Position numbers and translations under genes: made by a program | In this document: positions 16,917-25,757 of the stretch, piece after piece | Layout of the letters: each line of letters begins with the position of its first letter | How positions within the stretch are numbered: position 1 is the first letter of the stretch | The notes under the pieces: generated by a model | What the model was told of the DNA's origin: nothing | Seen by the model: the letters and a program-made list of their open reading frames with translations, nothing else | Databases searched by the model: none | Assembly: GCF_003711805.1 (NCBI RefSeq) | Contig: NZ_QXCP01000001.1 | Span: 174,584 to 238,583 of the forward strand | DNA length: 64,000 nt | Reading direction: 5' to 3' | Source: Brachybacterium sp. EE-P12 | Lineage (GTDB): Bacteria > Actinomycetota > Actinomycetes > Actinomycetales > Dermabacteraceae

Positions 16917-17914
16917 GCACCCCCTGGAAGCTCGCCGTCACCGCCGACTACGCCGAGGCCGACGGCTCCACCATCTACGGCGACATCGGCCTGTGCGGCC
17001 TCGCCCAGGACGGCATCGACTGGTCCCTCGTCGAGACGCCGATCCGCCCGGGCGCCCTCGAGGGTTATGACGCCGTGCTCCTGCTCAGCGGCACCCCGCT
17101 GGGCCGCGCCCAGCTCGAGGGGGTCACCACCCTGCGTCACGTGGCCCGTTTCGGCGCCGGCTTCGACGCGGTGGACCTCGAGGCCTGCGACGAGCGCGGC
17201 ATCACCGTCACCAACGCCCCCACCGGGCTGCGCGTGCCGATGGCGCACACCGCGCTGACCTTCCTCTTCGCCCTCGCCCACTCCCTGCTGCCCAAGGACC
17301 GCCTGGTGCGCGAGGCGGACTGGGGCCGCAAGGCAGAGTTCCGCGGCCCGGGGCTCGGCGCCGCGACGATCGGCATGGTGGGCCTGGGCGGGATCGGGCA
17401 GGAGACCGTGCGCCAGCTGCGCGCCCTCGACCTCGAGGTCATCGCCTGGAACCGCTCCCCACGCCCCGAGTTCTGCGCCGAGGTCGGGATCGAGCAGCTC
17501 GAGCTCGACGAGGTGATCTCCCGCAGCGACCACCTCATCCTCACCGTCGCCGCGAACTCCGGTACCCGCCACCTGATCGGCGCGCGCGAGCTCGCGATGA
17601 TGAAGGACACCGCCTTCCTCATCAACATCGCCCGCGGCGCCGTGGTCGACGAGGGCGCGCTGATCACCGCCCTGCAGGAGGGCACGATCGCCGGGGCCGG
17701 CCTCGACGTCTTCGAGGTCGAGCCGCTCCCGGCCGACAGCCCCCTGATCGGGCTCGAGAACGTGGTGCTCTCCCCGCACGCGCTGTGCTGGACCGCGGAC
17801 TTCGCCGCCGCGACCGGTGCGGAGGCGCTCGCCGAGGTGCGCGCGGTCGCCGCCGGACGGGCCCCGCAGAACGTCGTGAACACACCGCGCAGCAGGACGG
17901 AGGCCGAGCGATGA
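16913..17914 (+). CDS. D-isomer-specific 2-hydroxyacid dehydrogenase
   Basis: This 333-residue NAD-dependent enzyme has the split catalytic domain and central Rossmann fold (GLGGIGQETVRQL). Catalytic residues appear in NIARGAVVDEGAL (Arg region), the Glu in FEVEPLP, and SPHALCW (His). Its ATG overlaps the stop of the FMN enzyme and its own stop overlaps the next ATG, so translation is coupled. It probably reduces or oxidises a 2-keto/2-hydroxy acid in step with the FMN enzyme. A second, diverged family member sits at 32421. Confidence 0.85.
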   Translation: MSTPWKLAVTADYAEADGSTIYGDIGLCGLAQDGIDWSLVETPIRPGALEGYDAVLLLSGTPLGRAQLEGVTTLRHVARFGAGFDAVDLEACDERGITVTNAPTGLRVPMAHTALTFLFALAHSLLPKDRLVREADWGRKAEFRGPGLGAATIGMVGLGGIGQETVRQLRALDLEVIAWNRSPRPEFCAEVGIEQLELDEVISRSDHLILTVAANSGTRHLIGARELAMMKDTAFLINIARGAVVDEGALITALQEGTIAGAGLDVFEVEPLPADSPLIGLENVVLSPHALCWTADFAAATGAEALAEVRAVAAGRAPQNVVNTPRSRTEAER

Positions 17915-18705
17915 GCGAGCGCTCCGCCGCCGACGAGGCCCGCATCGAACGCCTCACCTGCGTCATCACCGGCGCCGCCTCGGAGCGCGGCATCGGCCGA
18001 GGGGTGGCCCTCACCCTCGCCCGGCACGGCCGCCCCCTCGCCCTGCTCGACCTCGACGAGGACGGCCTCGTCACCGCTGCCGAGGCGGCCCGCGCGGCCG
18101 GGGCGCCGCACGTGGTCACCGCGCGCGTAGACATCGCCGACGAGGCCTCGGTCGACACGGCGCTCACCGCCGTCGAGCAGGACGAGGGAGCGCCCGCCGT
18201 CGGGGCGCTCGTCTCCTGCGCGGGCATCGCGAACCCCACCCCCTTCCTGGAGATGACCAGCGCGGCGTTCGAACGGACCCTGCGCATCAACACCCTGGGC
18301 ACCTTCCACCTCGCCCGCCGCGTGCTGCCCGGCATGCTCGACCAGGGCCTGGGGCGGATTCTCGCGATCGGCTCGACCGCCGCGCAGGACGGCGGCGGCA
18401 ATTACTCCACCAGCGCCTACGCCGCCTCGAAGGCCGGGGTGGAGGGGCTGCTGCGCGGCCTGGCGAAGGAGACGGCCGGCACCGGCGTCACCACCGCCGT
18501 GATCGCCCCGGCGAACATCGACACCGACATCATGGGCGGGCGCCTCGAGGGGGAGCGGCGCGAGCAGTTCGTGGCCCGCACCCCCGTGGGACGGCTCGGC
18601 ACCACCGAGGAGCTCGGCGAGCTGGTCGCCTATCTCGTCGGCGCCCACGGCGGCTTCACCACAGGAGCGACCTACAACCTCAACGGCGGCCTGCGGGTCG
18701 GGTGA
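17911..18705 (+). CDS. SDR-family NAD(P)-dependent oxidoreductase
   Basis: This 264-residue SDR has TGAASERGIGR near the N-terminus and catalytic Tyr170/Lys174 in AYAASK, plus the shared IDTDIMGG motif. The ATG overlaps the preceding stop, making it the last gene of the operon that begins at 11803. Its 3' end overlaps the tail of the convergent MFS gene by 26 bp. It is a paralogue of the SDRs at 8061 and 33458. The substrate is unknown; a hydroxyl of a sugar acid or hydroxy acid is likely. Confidence 0.85.
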   Translation: MSERSAADEARIERLTCVITGAASERGIGRGVALTLARHGRPLALLDLDEDGLVTAAEAARAAGAPHVVTARVDIADEASVDTALTAVEQDEGAPAVGALVSCAGIANPTPFLEMTSAAFERTLRINTLGTFHLARRVLPGMLDQGLGRILAIGSTAAQDGGGNYSTSAYAASKAGVEGLLRGLAKETAGTGVTTAVIAPANIDTDIMGGRLEGERREQFVARTPVGRLGTTEELGELVAYLVGAHGGFTTGATYNLNGGLRVG

Positions 18706-19948
18706 GGGACGAGCCGGCACCGGTGCGACCGGTGAGCAGCAGCCCGAGCGCGACGGCGGCCATGAGCACGCCCGTCGAGGCGAAGGCCGTGCGATAGTCC
18801 CCGAGCGTCGCCGCGCCGTCGGGGGCGCGCAGGTCGAGAACGACGCCGATCAGCAGCACCGCGAGCAGCGAGGTGGAGTACCCGCCGATGTTCACCATCC
18901 CGGTGGCGGTGCCGATCGCGCGCGTCGGCACCCCGGTGCGGGCGAGGTCGAAGCCGACGGAGCAGGTCGCCGAGCCGACCGCGAGCGCGACCATGAGCGG
19001 CACCAGCTGCCAGGCCGTGAGCGGCGTCGGGATGAGCAGGATCGCGGTCCAGGCCAGGACGAGGATCGCTCCCGCGATCCCGCCGAGCAGCACCCGGTGC
19101 TGCGGGAAGCGGCCGGTGAGGAGCCCGATGAGAGGGCCGAGAGCCACCATCACCACGACGTTCAGGGTCAGCAGCGCCCCCACCTCGGCCGCGCCGAGCC
19201 CGTGCCCCTCGGTGAGGAACGGGACGCCCCACAGGAACATGAAGGCGTTGACCGTCGTGAGGGTGAGCGCGTGGAGGAAGAATCCCGACCACGCCGGGCG
19301 CGAGGTGAACACGGCGCGCAGGAGCGCCCCTGCGCGCGCCCGCTGAGGCACCGCGGCGCCCGGCTCCTCGGGCGGCGCGTCCTGCACGAGGGCGAGCGCG
19401 AGCAGCACGCTGAGCAGCAGCAGGAGCGCGAGCCCAGACCAGGCAGCGGTCCATCCCGCGCCGAGCAGCAGGGCCAGGAAGGGCACCGCGGCGACCGCCT
19501 GCCCGAACTGGCCGATCATGGTCGCGAGCTGCGTGAACACCGGCACCTGCCCGGTGGGGAACCAGCTCGCGATCAGCCGGACCACGCTGATCAGCGTGGC
19601 CGCATCACCCATGCCGGTCAGCAGCCGCCCCAGCAGCGCCACCGGCACCCCGGTCGCGAGAGCGAGCAGCAGCTGCCCCACCGCCATCGTCACCGCCCCG
19701 AGGACCAGCATCCGGCGCGGCCCGATCCGGTCCAGCAGCAGGCCGGCGGGGATCTGGGCCGCGGCGTAGGTGCCCAGCTGCACCACGCCGAACAGGCTCA
19801 GCACCGTCCCGTCCACGCCGAAACGCGCTGAGGCCTCGACCCCGGCGACGCCGAAGGCCGCACGCCCGGAGACGGCGCAGAGGTAGGCGAACACCCCGAC
19901 CGCCCAGACCAGGTGGGCGCGGGTGAGGCGGGGACGCGGGCCGGTCAT
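18680..19948 (-). CDS. MFS transporter
   Basis: This 422-residue major-facilitator protein has about 12 spans, with DRIGPRRMLVLGA after the second or third span and LTGMGDAATLISVVRLI in the next. The ATG at 19948 is 7 bp past the stop of the KdgT-type gene, which fits coupling. A GTG at 20032 would add 28 disordered residues overlapping the upstream gene. No good ribosome site precedes either start. It is more like general drug/metabolite MFS carriers than the ACS type at 9109. The substrate is unknown. Confidence 0.75.
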   Translation of the reverse strand: MTGPRPRLTRAHLVWAVGVFAYLCAVSGRAAFGVAGVEASARFGVDGTVLSLFGVVQLGTYAAAQIPAGLLLDRIGPRRMLVLGAVTMAVGQLLLALATGVPVALLGRLLTGMGDAATLISVVRLIASWFPTGQVPVFTQLATMIGQFGQAVAAVPFLALLLGAGWTAAWSGLALLLLLSVLLALALVQDAPPEEPGAAVPQRARAGALLRAVFTSRPAWSGFFLHALTLTTVNAFMFLWGVPFLTEGHGLGAAEVGALLTLNVVVMVALGPLIGLLTGRFPQHRVLLGGIAGAILVLAWTAILLIPTPLTAWQLVPLMVALAVGSATCSVGFDLARTGVPTRAIGTATGMVNIGGYSTSLLAVLLIGVVLDLRAPDGAATLGDYRTAFASTGVLMAAVALGLLLTGRTGAGSSLTRPAGRR

Positions 19949-19955
19949 CGATGCA

Positions 19956-21062
19956 TCAGCGGCGTCCGGTGGCGGGGTCGAGGTCCTCGTCGCGGCCCTG
20001 TCCTGGCTCGGCGGCCGCGTGGACTCCCGCACCTGCCGCGGCGGGTAGCGGCTCGCCGCGTTCGTCGAGGCCGTCCTCGTCCGGGTTGCTCAGCGCTCCG
20101 TGGCGGCGCAGGAACCAGGCGGCGATGAGCGGGGCGGTGATCGCCGAGATCAGCACCGCGGTCGCGACCTGGACTGTCGCGACGTCCACGTACTGTTCGA
20201 AGCGGGGATCCGCGGAGGCGATGATCGCGGGGGTGACGATCGAGTTCCCCGCCGCGGTCCCGGCGGCGAAGCCGATCCCGGAGCGCTTCCCTCGGCGCAG
20301 CAGGAAGCGGTAGGCGAGGTACGTGGTGCCGCCGGTGAAGGGCGTGACGAGCAGGCCGAGCACGATCCCGGTGATCCCGCCGGTGAGGATCGCGCTGATG
20401 TCGATGCCGGTGCCCAGGCCGAAGGCGAAGAAGGGGATCACGATCGCCGGGACCGGTCGCAGGATCTCGGTCCAGCGGTGGTCGATGTTGCCCACCACGA
20501 TCCCGAGCACGAGCGGGATGATGGCGGCAGCGAAGGCGTCCAGCGGGATGGAGCCGAGGCCCGCCGCGCCGATGAAGAGCATCGTGAAGAAGGGCCCGTC
20601 GTTCACTGCGGAGGCGACGTAGGCGCCGCGGTCGGTGCGCGTGCCGTACTTGCCCGTGAAGGCGAGCCAGATCCCGCCGTTGGAGTTGTCGAAGGTCGCG
20701 AGCATCGCGAGGATCGAGATCCCGAGCAGGCCGTCCAGGCCCACGGTGAAGCCGAGGCCCACCACGAGCAGGCCGGGGACGAGGGTCTTGCCCAGCAGGA
20801 TCGCGCCCGTCGTGCCGGCGACCGGGCCGATCGAGCGAGGCGTGATCTGCATGCCGGTCGCGAAGATGACCAGCGCCATCAGCGGCATCGGGGTGGCGAA
20901 GAGGGCGGTGGTGAAGCTGCCGAGCTCGAGGACGCCGGGCGCGGTGGTGCCGACGATCGCGCCGAGCACGAGCGGGATCACCATGGTGCCGCCGGGGATG
21001 CGGTCCATCGTGCCGTACAGAGGGGAGCGGAGCGTCGAGGGATCGGGGGAGCGGTCGGTCAC
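19956..21062 (-). CDS. kdgT: 2-keto-3-deoxygluconate permease (KdgT family)
   Basis: This 368-residue membrane protein has the KdgT layout of about 10 spans: MDRIPGGTMVIPL at the start, AMLATFDNSNGGIW in the middle and IPFFAFGLGTGIDI later. The GTG at 21062 has a strong GAAGGAG; an upstream GTG at 21086 lacks one. It is about 40 residues longer than E. coli KdgT because of an Asp/Glu/Ala-rich C-terminal tail. KdgT imports 2-keto-3-deoxy sugar acids by proton symport. In this window, keto-deoxy acids arise from rhamnonate, fuconate and the IlvD/Edd dehydratase, so a related ligand is plausible. Confidence 0.82.
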   Translation of the reverse strand: MTDRSPDPSTLRSPLYGTMDRIPGGTMVIPLVLGAIVGTTAPGVLELGSFTTALFATPMPLMALVIFATGMQITPRSIGPVAGTTGAILLGKTLVPGLLVVGLGFTVGLDGLLGISILAMLATFDNSNGGIWLAFTGKYGTRTDRGAYVASAVNDGPFFTMLFIGAAGLGSIPLDAFAAAIIPLVLGIVVGNIDHRWTEILRPVPAIVIPFFAFGLGTGIDISAILTGGITGIVLGLLVTPFTGGTTYLAYRFLLRRGKRSGIGFAAGTAAGNSIVTPAIIASADPRFEQYVDVATVQVATAVLISAITAPLIAAWFLRRHGALSNPDEDGLDERGEPLPAAAGAGVHAAAEPGQGRDEDLDPATGRR

Positions 21063-21147
21063 GGAAACTCCTTCTTGCCTCATCACGAGAAGGTCGGCGC
21101 GGTGGGTGCTGCCCGCTCGGTCAGGGCCGGAGAGCCCGAGGCAGCAG

Positions 21148-21157
21148 GACTATAGGA
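21148..21157. promoter_or_regulatory. Degenerate copy of the shared palindrome upstream of kdgT
   Basis: GACTATAGGA keeps the right half of TCCTATAGGA, 86 bp before the kdgT start. On the minus strand it reads TCCTATAGTC and holds TATAGT, a good -10 candidate. It is weaker evidence than the exact copies. Confidence 0.35.
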
Positions 21158-21223
21158 TCTACGGTGCGCGGCGGGGCGTCAACCACCAGCCCCGTGCCGG
21201 GTGTCCCGGCGCCGCGCGCCGAC

Positions 21224-21271
21224 GATCAGCGCCGCCCTGCGTGGATCAGCGCCACCCTGCGTGGATCAGCG
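21224..21271. repeat. 20-bp tandem repeat at the 3' end of the LysR gene
   Basis: The unit GATCAGCGCCRCCCTGCGTG occurs twice in full (21224-21243, 21244-21263), and its first 8 bp start a third copy. The third copy contains the stop codon of the LysR gene (21266-21268), so the array looks like slippage duplication of the gene end. Each unit carries the same TGA on the minus strand. Confidence 0.7.
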
Positions 21272-22210
21272 CTGCGCGGGACGGACCCCGGCCGGCGGGG
21301 CGGCCGCGAGGATCGCGCGGAAGACGACGTCGACGCTCGGCGAGGGCGCCGAGCGTCGATCCCGGGTCGCCGCCACCTGGCGTCCCTCCGCCAGGGAGCC
21401 GACGGGAGCGACGACCATCCCGGTCGTGTCGCTGATGCGCGCCGCCAGGGCGTTCAACACCCCGACACCGAGCCCCGCCCGGGCCAGGTTCACCACCGAC
21501 TGCGGCTGCTCGGACTGCCAGGCCAGCGGGATCTCCAGCCCCCAGGCGCTCAGCGCACCGCCCGTGTCGGGGTCGACGGCGGCACCGGGCCGGGCGATCG
21601 CGATCAGCGGGTGCTCGGTGAGGCCGTGCGGGTCCAGCGGCTCGCGCACCTGGTCGTCTACGGGAAGGAGCGGATGGCCCGGCGGCACCACGGCCACGAA
21701 GTGCTCGGTCCACAGGTGCACGCTGAGCAGGTCGTCGGAGGGCGGGTCGGAGGCGAGCGAGTGGATCGCGATGTGGAAGCGACCGGCGGCGATGCCCGAG
21801 ACCAGGTCGGGGGTGGTGTGCTCGGTCAGCTGGACCCGCAGCTGCGGGTGCTCGGCGTGGACCGCCGCGAGCACTCCGGGGAGGAACCCCGCGCTCACGC
21901 TCGGATGGCAGCCGATGACCACGCGCCCGCGCAGCGTGCCGGAGTGCTCGTCGACCGCCTCTGCCCCGCGCTCGAGCGCCGCGAGCACCTCGCGGGCATG
22001 GGGGAGGAAGGCGCTGCCGAGCTCGGTCGGGCGCACGGGGCGATGGCTCCGATCGACCAGGATCCCGCCGAGGGCGCGCTCGAGAGCGGCGACGTGGGTG
22101 CTCACCCGGGACTGCGCCCGGTGCAGGGCCCGTGCCGCGGCGGAGAAGCTCCCGTGGTCGACGACGGCCACGAAGGTCTCCAGCCAGTCGGTCTGCTCGA
22201 TGCGGGGCAC
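21266..22210 (-). CDS. LysR-family transcriptional regulator
   Basis: This 314-residue LTTR has a winged helix at residues 1-65 (FSAAARALHRAQSRVSTHVAALE) and a two-lobed ligand domain starting near RVVIGCHPS. The GTG start at 22210 follows GAGAGGAC. It diverges from tctCBA with a 285-bp gap, the classic LysR arrangement for controlling a neighbouring transporter. Two-component TctDE systems more often regulate such transporters, and none is present. Its stop codon lies inside the tandem repeat at 21224-21271. Confidence 0.88.
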   Translation of the reverse strand: MPRIEQTDWLETFVAVVDHGSFSAAARALHRAQSRVSTHVAALERALGGILVDRSHRPVRPTELGSAFLPHAREVLAALERGAEAVDEHSGTLRGRVVIGCHPSVSAGFLPGVLAAVHAEHPQLRVQLTEHTTPDLVSGIAAGRFHIAIHSLASDPPSDDLLSVHLWTEHFVAVVPPGHPLLPVDDQVREPLDPHGLTEHPLIAIARPGAAVDPDTGGALSAWGLEIPLAWQSEQPQSVVNLARAGLGVGVLNALAARISDTTGMVVAPVGSLAEGRQVAATRDRRSAPSPSVDVVFRAILAAAPPAGVRPAQR

Positions 22211-22495
22211 AGGGGTCCTCTCAGGTCGGGTGCGGGCGGGTCACGATCTGATCTCGCGGCCTCGTGAGCTGTCGTCGTCGGCGCAGGTCAGCCGCCGTCT
22301 GTGACGCATCTTACCAATCTCGGATATAGGATTTCGCGATCGCGGATCGCCGCCACGCCGAGCCGCGACGACCTCGTTGGTAGCTTTCTGAGCACCTCGA
22401 CGACGAGGCCTCCAGCCCTTCCCCGCACGCCGCAGTGCGGAGGAGCCCGCCTCGTCGTGACCGTCCTCGACCCGCACGACGAAGTGGAGTCCGTC
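22211..22495. promoter_or_regulatory. Divergent lysR-tctC promoter region
   Basis: The 285-bp gap holds a partial motif copy GGATATAGGATTT (22322-22334) and, directly after it, the perfect palindrome CGCGATCGCG (22335-22344), a possible LysR-bound site. The tctC leader is over 150 nt if transcription starts near these elements. I see no small gene in it. Confidence 0.4.
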
Positions 22496-23548
22496 ATGAC
22501 GCACACCCCCCGCCCCCGCTCCCGCAGCCTGGTCTCCGGTATCGCCGGCCTCGCCGCGCTCGCCCTCGTCGCCGCCGGATGCTCAGGCGGCGCCGGAGGC
22601 GGAGGCGGTGCCGACTCCGAGGCGATCCAGGGCTGCAACGACATCGCCCCCGACTACCCCAGCGGTCCCGTCGAGCTCATCGTGCCCTGGGCGGCCGGCG
22701 GCGGCACCGACGGCGTCGCCCGGCTCATCGGCGACCAGCTCTCCGGCCAGCTCGGCACGAACGTCAACGTCGTCAACCGCACCGGCGGCTCGGGCGTCGT
22801 CGGCCATCAGGCGATGGTGGACGCCGAGCCCGACGGTCAGACGATCGGCCTGGTCACCGTCGAGATCGGGATGATGCACCACCAGGGCCTGACCGACATC
22901 AGCGGCGAGGACCTCGCCGCGATCTCGCAGATGAACGAGGACGGCGCGGGGATCACCGTCGCCGCCGACGCCGAATGGGAGACCGCCGAGGACCTGCTGA
23001 GCTACATCGAGGAGCATCCCGGCGAGGTCACGGCCTCCGGGACCGGCCAGGGCGGCATCTGGCACCTGGCGCTGCTGGGCATGCTGCTGGACAACGACCT
23101 CCCGGTCGACGCGGTGAACTTCGTGCCCTCCGACGGTGCGGCGCCGGCCCTCCAGGAGCTCGTCGCCGGCGGCATCGACATGACCACCAATGCGCTCGGG
23201 GAGTCGAAGACCATGCTCGACTCCGATCGCGCCAAGGCGCTGGGCGTGATGGGCACCGAGCGCGACCCGAACTTCCCCGACGTCGAGACCCTCGAGGAGC
23301 AGCTCGGCTCGGACTACTCGATGTCCGTCTGGCGGGGGATCGCCGGGCCGAAGGGCCTGGACGCGAACGTCGTCGAGGAGCTCGAGTGCCACCTCGGCCT
23401 GATCGCGGAGTCCGAGGAGTTCACCCAGTTCATGGCCGACTCGGGGCTCGGCGTGAAGTACGCCGGAGCGGAGGACTTCCAGACCCTGATGCGCGAGGAC
23501 GACGTGCAGAAGGGCGAGGTCATGGAGCAGGCGGGGCTGGCCGAGTGA
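22496..23548 (+). CDS. tctC: Tripartite tricarboxylate transporter substrate-binding lipoprotein
   Basis: This 350-residue extracytoplasmic protein has a lipoprotein signal: Arg-rich start, hydrophobic stretch and lipobox VAAGCSGG with the Cys near residue 29, followed by a Gly linker. The mature domain begins with YPSGPVELIVPWAAGGGTDGVAR, the TctC/Bug ligand pocket signature. GTGA overlap with tctB shows coupling. Bug proteins bind carboxylates such as citrate, tartrate, terephthalate and sugar acids. The rhamnonate genes 2 kb downstream make a deoxy-sugar acid a reasonable ligand, but this is inference. Confidence 0.9.
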   Translation: MTHTPRPRSRSLVSGIAGLAALALVAAGCSGGAGGGGGADSEAIQGCNDIAPDYPSGPVELIVPWAAGGGTDGVARLIGDQLSGQLGTNVNVVNRTGGSGVVGHQAMVDAEPDGQTIGLVTVEIGMMHHQGLTDISGEDLAAISQMNEDGAGITVAADAEWETAEDLLSYIEEHPGEVTASGTGQGGIWHLALLGMLLDNDLPVDAVNFVPSDGAAPALQELVAGGIDMTTNALGESKTMLDSDRAKALGVMGTERDPNFPDVETLEEQLGSDYSMSVWRGIAGPKGLDANVVEELECHLGLIAESEEFTQFMADSGLGVKYAGAEDFQTLMREDDVQKGEVMEQAGLAE

Positions 23549-24192
23549 CCGCCGCCGATCCGATCTCGACGCCCCCGCGCGGGCCGCTGCGGCAGAACCT
23601 CCTCATCGGCGTCCTCTCGGTGCTCGCCGGGGCGGTCGTCATCCCCTACGGCGCCTCCATGCCGTACATCCGCGAGGGGATCCCCGGCCCCGGCCTGTTC
23701 CCGATGATGATCGGCGGCCTGCTGATCCTCTTCGGCGTGCTGCTCCCGCTGTCCACCTGGATCGGCGCTCGCCGGGAGGGGCGCCGTCGGCACCGGGCCG
23801 GCGCCGGCGGGGGCGCCGCCGCGCCCGGGGACGGGGACGGGTCCGAGGCCTTCGCCCTGCCCGGGGCGGCCGTCCAGGACGCCGACGGGGACACCCCGGT
23901 CGAGGCGCTCGAGACCGCCGGCGTGATGGACACCGACGTCGGCTCCGACGGGCCTCGACGCTGGATCAACGGCGCGATCCTCCTGGTAGGCATCCTCGCC
24001 TACGTGCTGCTCGCACCGGTGCTGGGCTTCCCGATCACCATGGCGCTGCTGGTCATCGCCATCGTGCGGTCACTTCGGGCCTCCTGGCTCGCAGCGGTCC
24101 TCACCGGCGTCCTGGCCTCCCTGGGGCTGTGGGGGCTGTTCGAGCAGGTGCTGCTGGTGCAGCTCCCCGACGGCCTGATCAGGGGGTTCTGA
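23545..24192 (+). CDS. tctB: Tripartite tricarboxylate transporter small membrane subunit
   Basis: This 215-residue small subunit has two spans near residues 18-36 and 50-70 and two or more C-terminal spans from about 140. The GTG start overlaps the tctC stop. Usual TctB proteins are about 140-170 residues. This one has an extra hydrophilic Gly/Ala/Asp-rich stretch of about 60 residues (roughly 75-135) between the second and third spans. The role is structural support of the TctA channel. Confidence 0.85.
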   Translation: MTAADPISTPPRGPLRQNLLIGVLSVLAGAVVIPYGASMPYIREGIPGPGLFPMMIGGLLILFGVLLPLSTWIGARREGRRRHRAGAGGGAAAPGDGDGSEAFALPGAAVQDADGDTPVEALETAGVMDTDVGSDGPRRWINGAILLVGILAYVLLAPVLGFPITMALLVIAIVRSLRASWLAAVLTGVLASLGLWGLFEQVLLVQLPDGLIRGF

Positions 24193-24193
24193 G

Positions 24194-25756
24194 ATGATCC
24201 AGGATGTCGAGAGCGCCCTGCTGCTGGTCGCCGATCCGACCACGATCCTGGTCGTCGTGCTGTCGGCCGTGTTCGGACTGGTGATCGGCGCGCTGCCGGG
24301 GATGACCGCGACGCTCGCGGCGGCTCTGCTGGTGCCCTTCACCTTCTTCCTCGACCCGGTCCCGGCGATCGCGGCGATCATCACCATGTCCGCGATGGCG
24401 ATCTTCGCCGGCGACATCCCCAGCGCGCTGCTGCGGATCCCCGGCACCCCCTCCTCGGCGGCCTACACCGAGGACGCCTTCGCCCTGACCCGCAACGGGA
24501 AGGGGACGATCGGCCTGGGCATCTCGCTGGTCGCCTCGGTCCTCGGCGGACTCTTCGGGTCCGTGCTGCTCATCTTCGTCTCCCCGATCCTCGGGGAGTT
24601 CGCCCTGCGCTTCACGAGCTACGAGTACTTCTGGGTGGCCGTGCTCGGACTCACCGCAGCGGTCATCGTCTCCAAGGGGTCGCAGCTCAAGGGCGGGATC
24701 GCGCTGATGGCGGGACTGCTCGTCTCCACGGTCGGTCTGGACGTGACGCTCGGGCATCCGCGCTTCACCTTCGGTCAGGAGCAGCTGTACCGGGGTGTGG
24801 ACTTCATCGCCGCGATGATCGGCCTGTTCGGGCTCTCCGAGGTGCTGCGCGCGGTCACGGCGAGGCGCGGCGACTCGATGCCGATCCCGAAGATGGAGGG
24901 CAGGGGCACGATCCGGCCGACCCTGAGGGGCATCTGGCGGAACAGGGCACGAGTGGGCTCCGGCTCGGTGATCGGCGGCGTCGTCGGCGCGCTGCCCGGC
25001 GCGGGCGCGGACATCGCGGCCTGGATCGCCTACGCCGTCACCCGCTCCACGAGCCGGGTCCGTCCGGGCAGGGGCAGGAGCGAGAAGGAGGCTGCGGATG
25101 ATCAGCGCATCGAGGCGATCAGCGGTGCCTCCAGCGCGAACAACGCCGGGATCGCCTCCGCCTACGTGCCGACCCTCGCCTTCGGCATCCCCGGGGACAC
25201 CATCACGGCGATCCTCATCGGCGTGCTGCTGGTCAAGGGCATCACGCCCGGTCCGGACCTGTTCCTCTACCAGACCGACACGCTGTACTCGCTCTACATC
25301 ATCTTCATCGTCGCCAACCTGCTGCTGCTCCCGCTCGGCTTCCTGCTGATCCGCGTCTCGGGCATGGTGCTGCGCATCCCGCGCTCGATCCTCATGGGGC
25401 TGATCGTCGCGATCTCGATCTGCGGGGCCTTCGCCATCAACAACGGCTACCTCGAGATCGGGCTCATGGTCCTGTTCGGGGTGATGGGCTATCTGTTCGA
25501 GAAGGGCGGGATCCCGCTCGCACCGGTGGTGCTCGGCATCGTCCTGGGCCCGATCGTGGAGCGGAACTTCATGCAGTCGGTGATCAAGACGAACTGGGAC
25601 CTCACGCAGTTCTTCACCCGCCCGATCAGCGCAGTGCTCATCGTGCTGGTGGTCCTCGCGATCGCCTCGGTGCCCCTGATGGGCTGGCTGGGACGTCGCG
25701 CCGAGAGGGCGGTGTCGCGGCAGGGGGCCGAGGGCCGCACTCCCGCGGGGGCCTGA
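24194..25756 (+). CDS. tctA: Tripartite tricarboxylate transporter large membrane subunit
   Basis: This 520-residue polytopic subunit forms the transport path and starts one base after the tctB stop. TctA landmarks are GLVIGALPGMTATLAAALLVPFTF near residues 21-45, GDIPSALLRIPGTPSSAAYTEDAF near 76-99, GALPGAGADIAAWIAYA near 263-280 and FGIPGDTITAILIGVLL near 335-350. It ends 1 bp before the stop of the convergent SDR. Confidence 0.93.
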   Translation: MIQDVESALLLVADPTTILVVVLSAVFGLVIGALPGMTATLAAALLVPFTFFLDPVPAIAAIITMSAMAIFAGDIPSALLRIPGTPSSAAYTEDAFALTRNGKGTIGLGISLVASVLGGLFGSVLLIFVSPILGEFALRFTSYEYFWVAVLGLTAAVIVSKGSQLKGGIALMAGLLVSTVGLDVTLGHPRFTFGQEQLYRGVDFIAAMIGLFGLSEVLRAVTARRGDSMPIPKMEGRGTIRPTLRGIWRNRARVGSGSVIGGVVGALPGAGADIAAWIAYAVTRSTSRVRPGRGRSEKEAADDQRIEAISGASSANNAGIASAYVPTLAFGIPGDTITAILIGVLLVKGITPGPDLFLYQTDTLYSLYIIFIVANLLLLPLGFLLIRVSGMVLRIPRSILMGLIVAISICGAFAINNGYLEIGLMVLFGVMGYLFEKGGIPLAPVVLGIVLGPIVERNFMQSVIKTNWDLTQFFTRPISAVLIVLVVLAIASVPLMGWLGRRAERAVSRQGAEGRTPAGA

Positions 25757-25757
25757 C

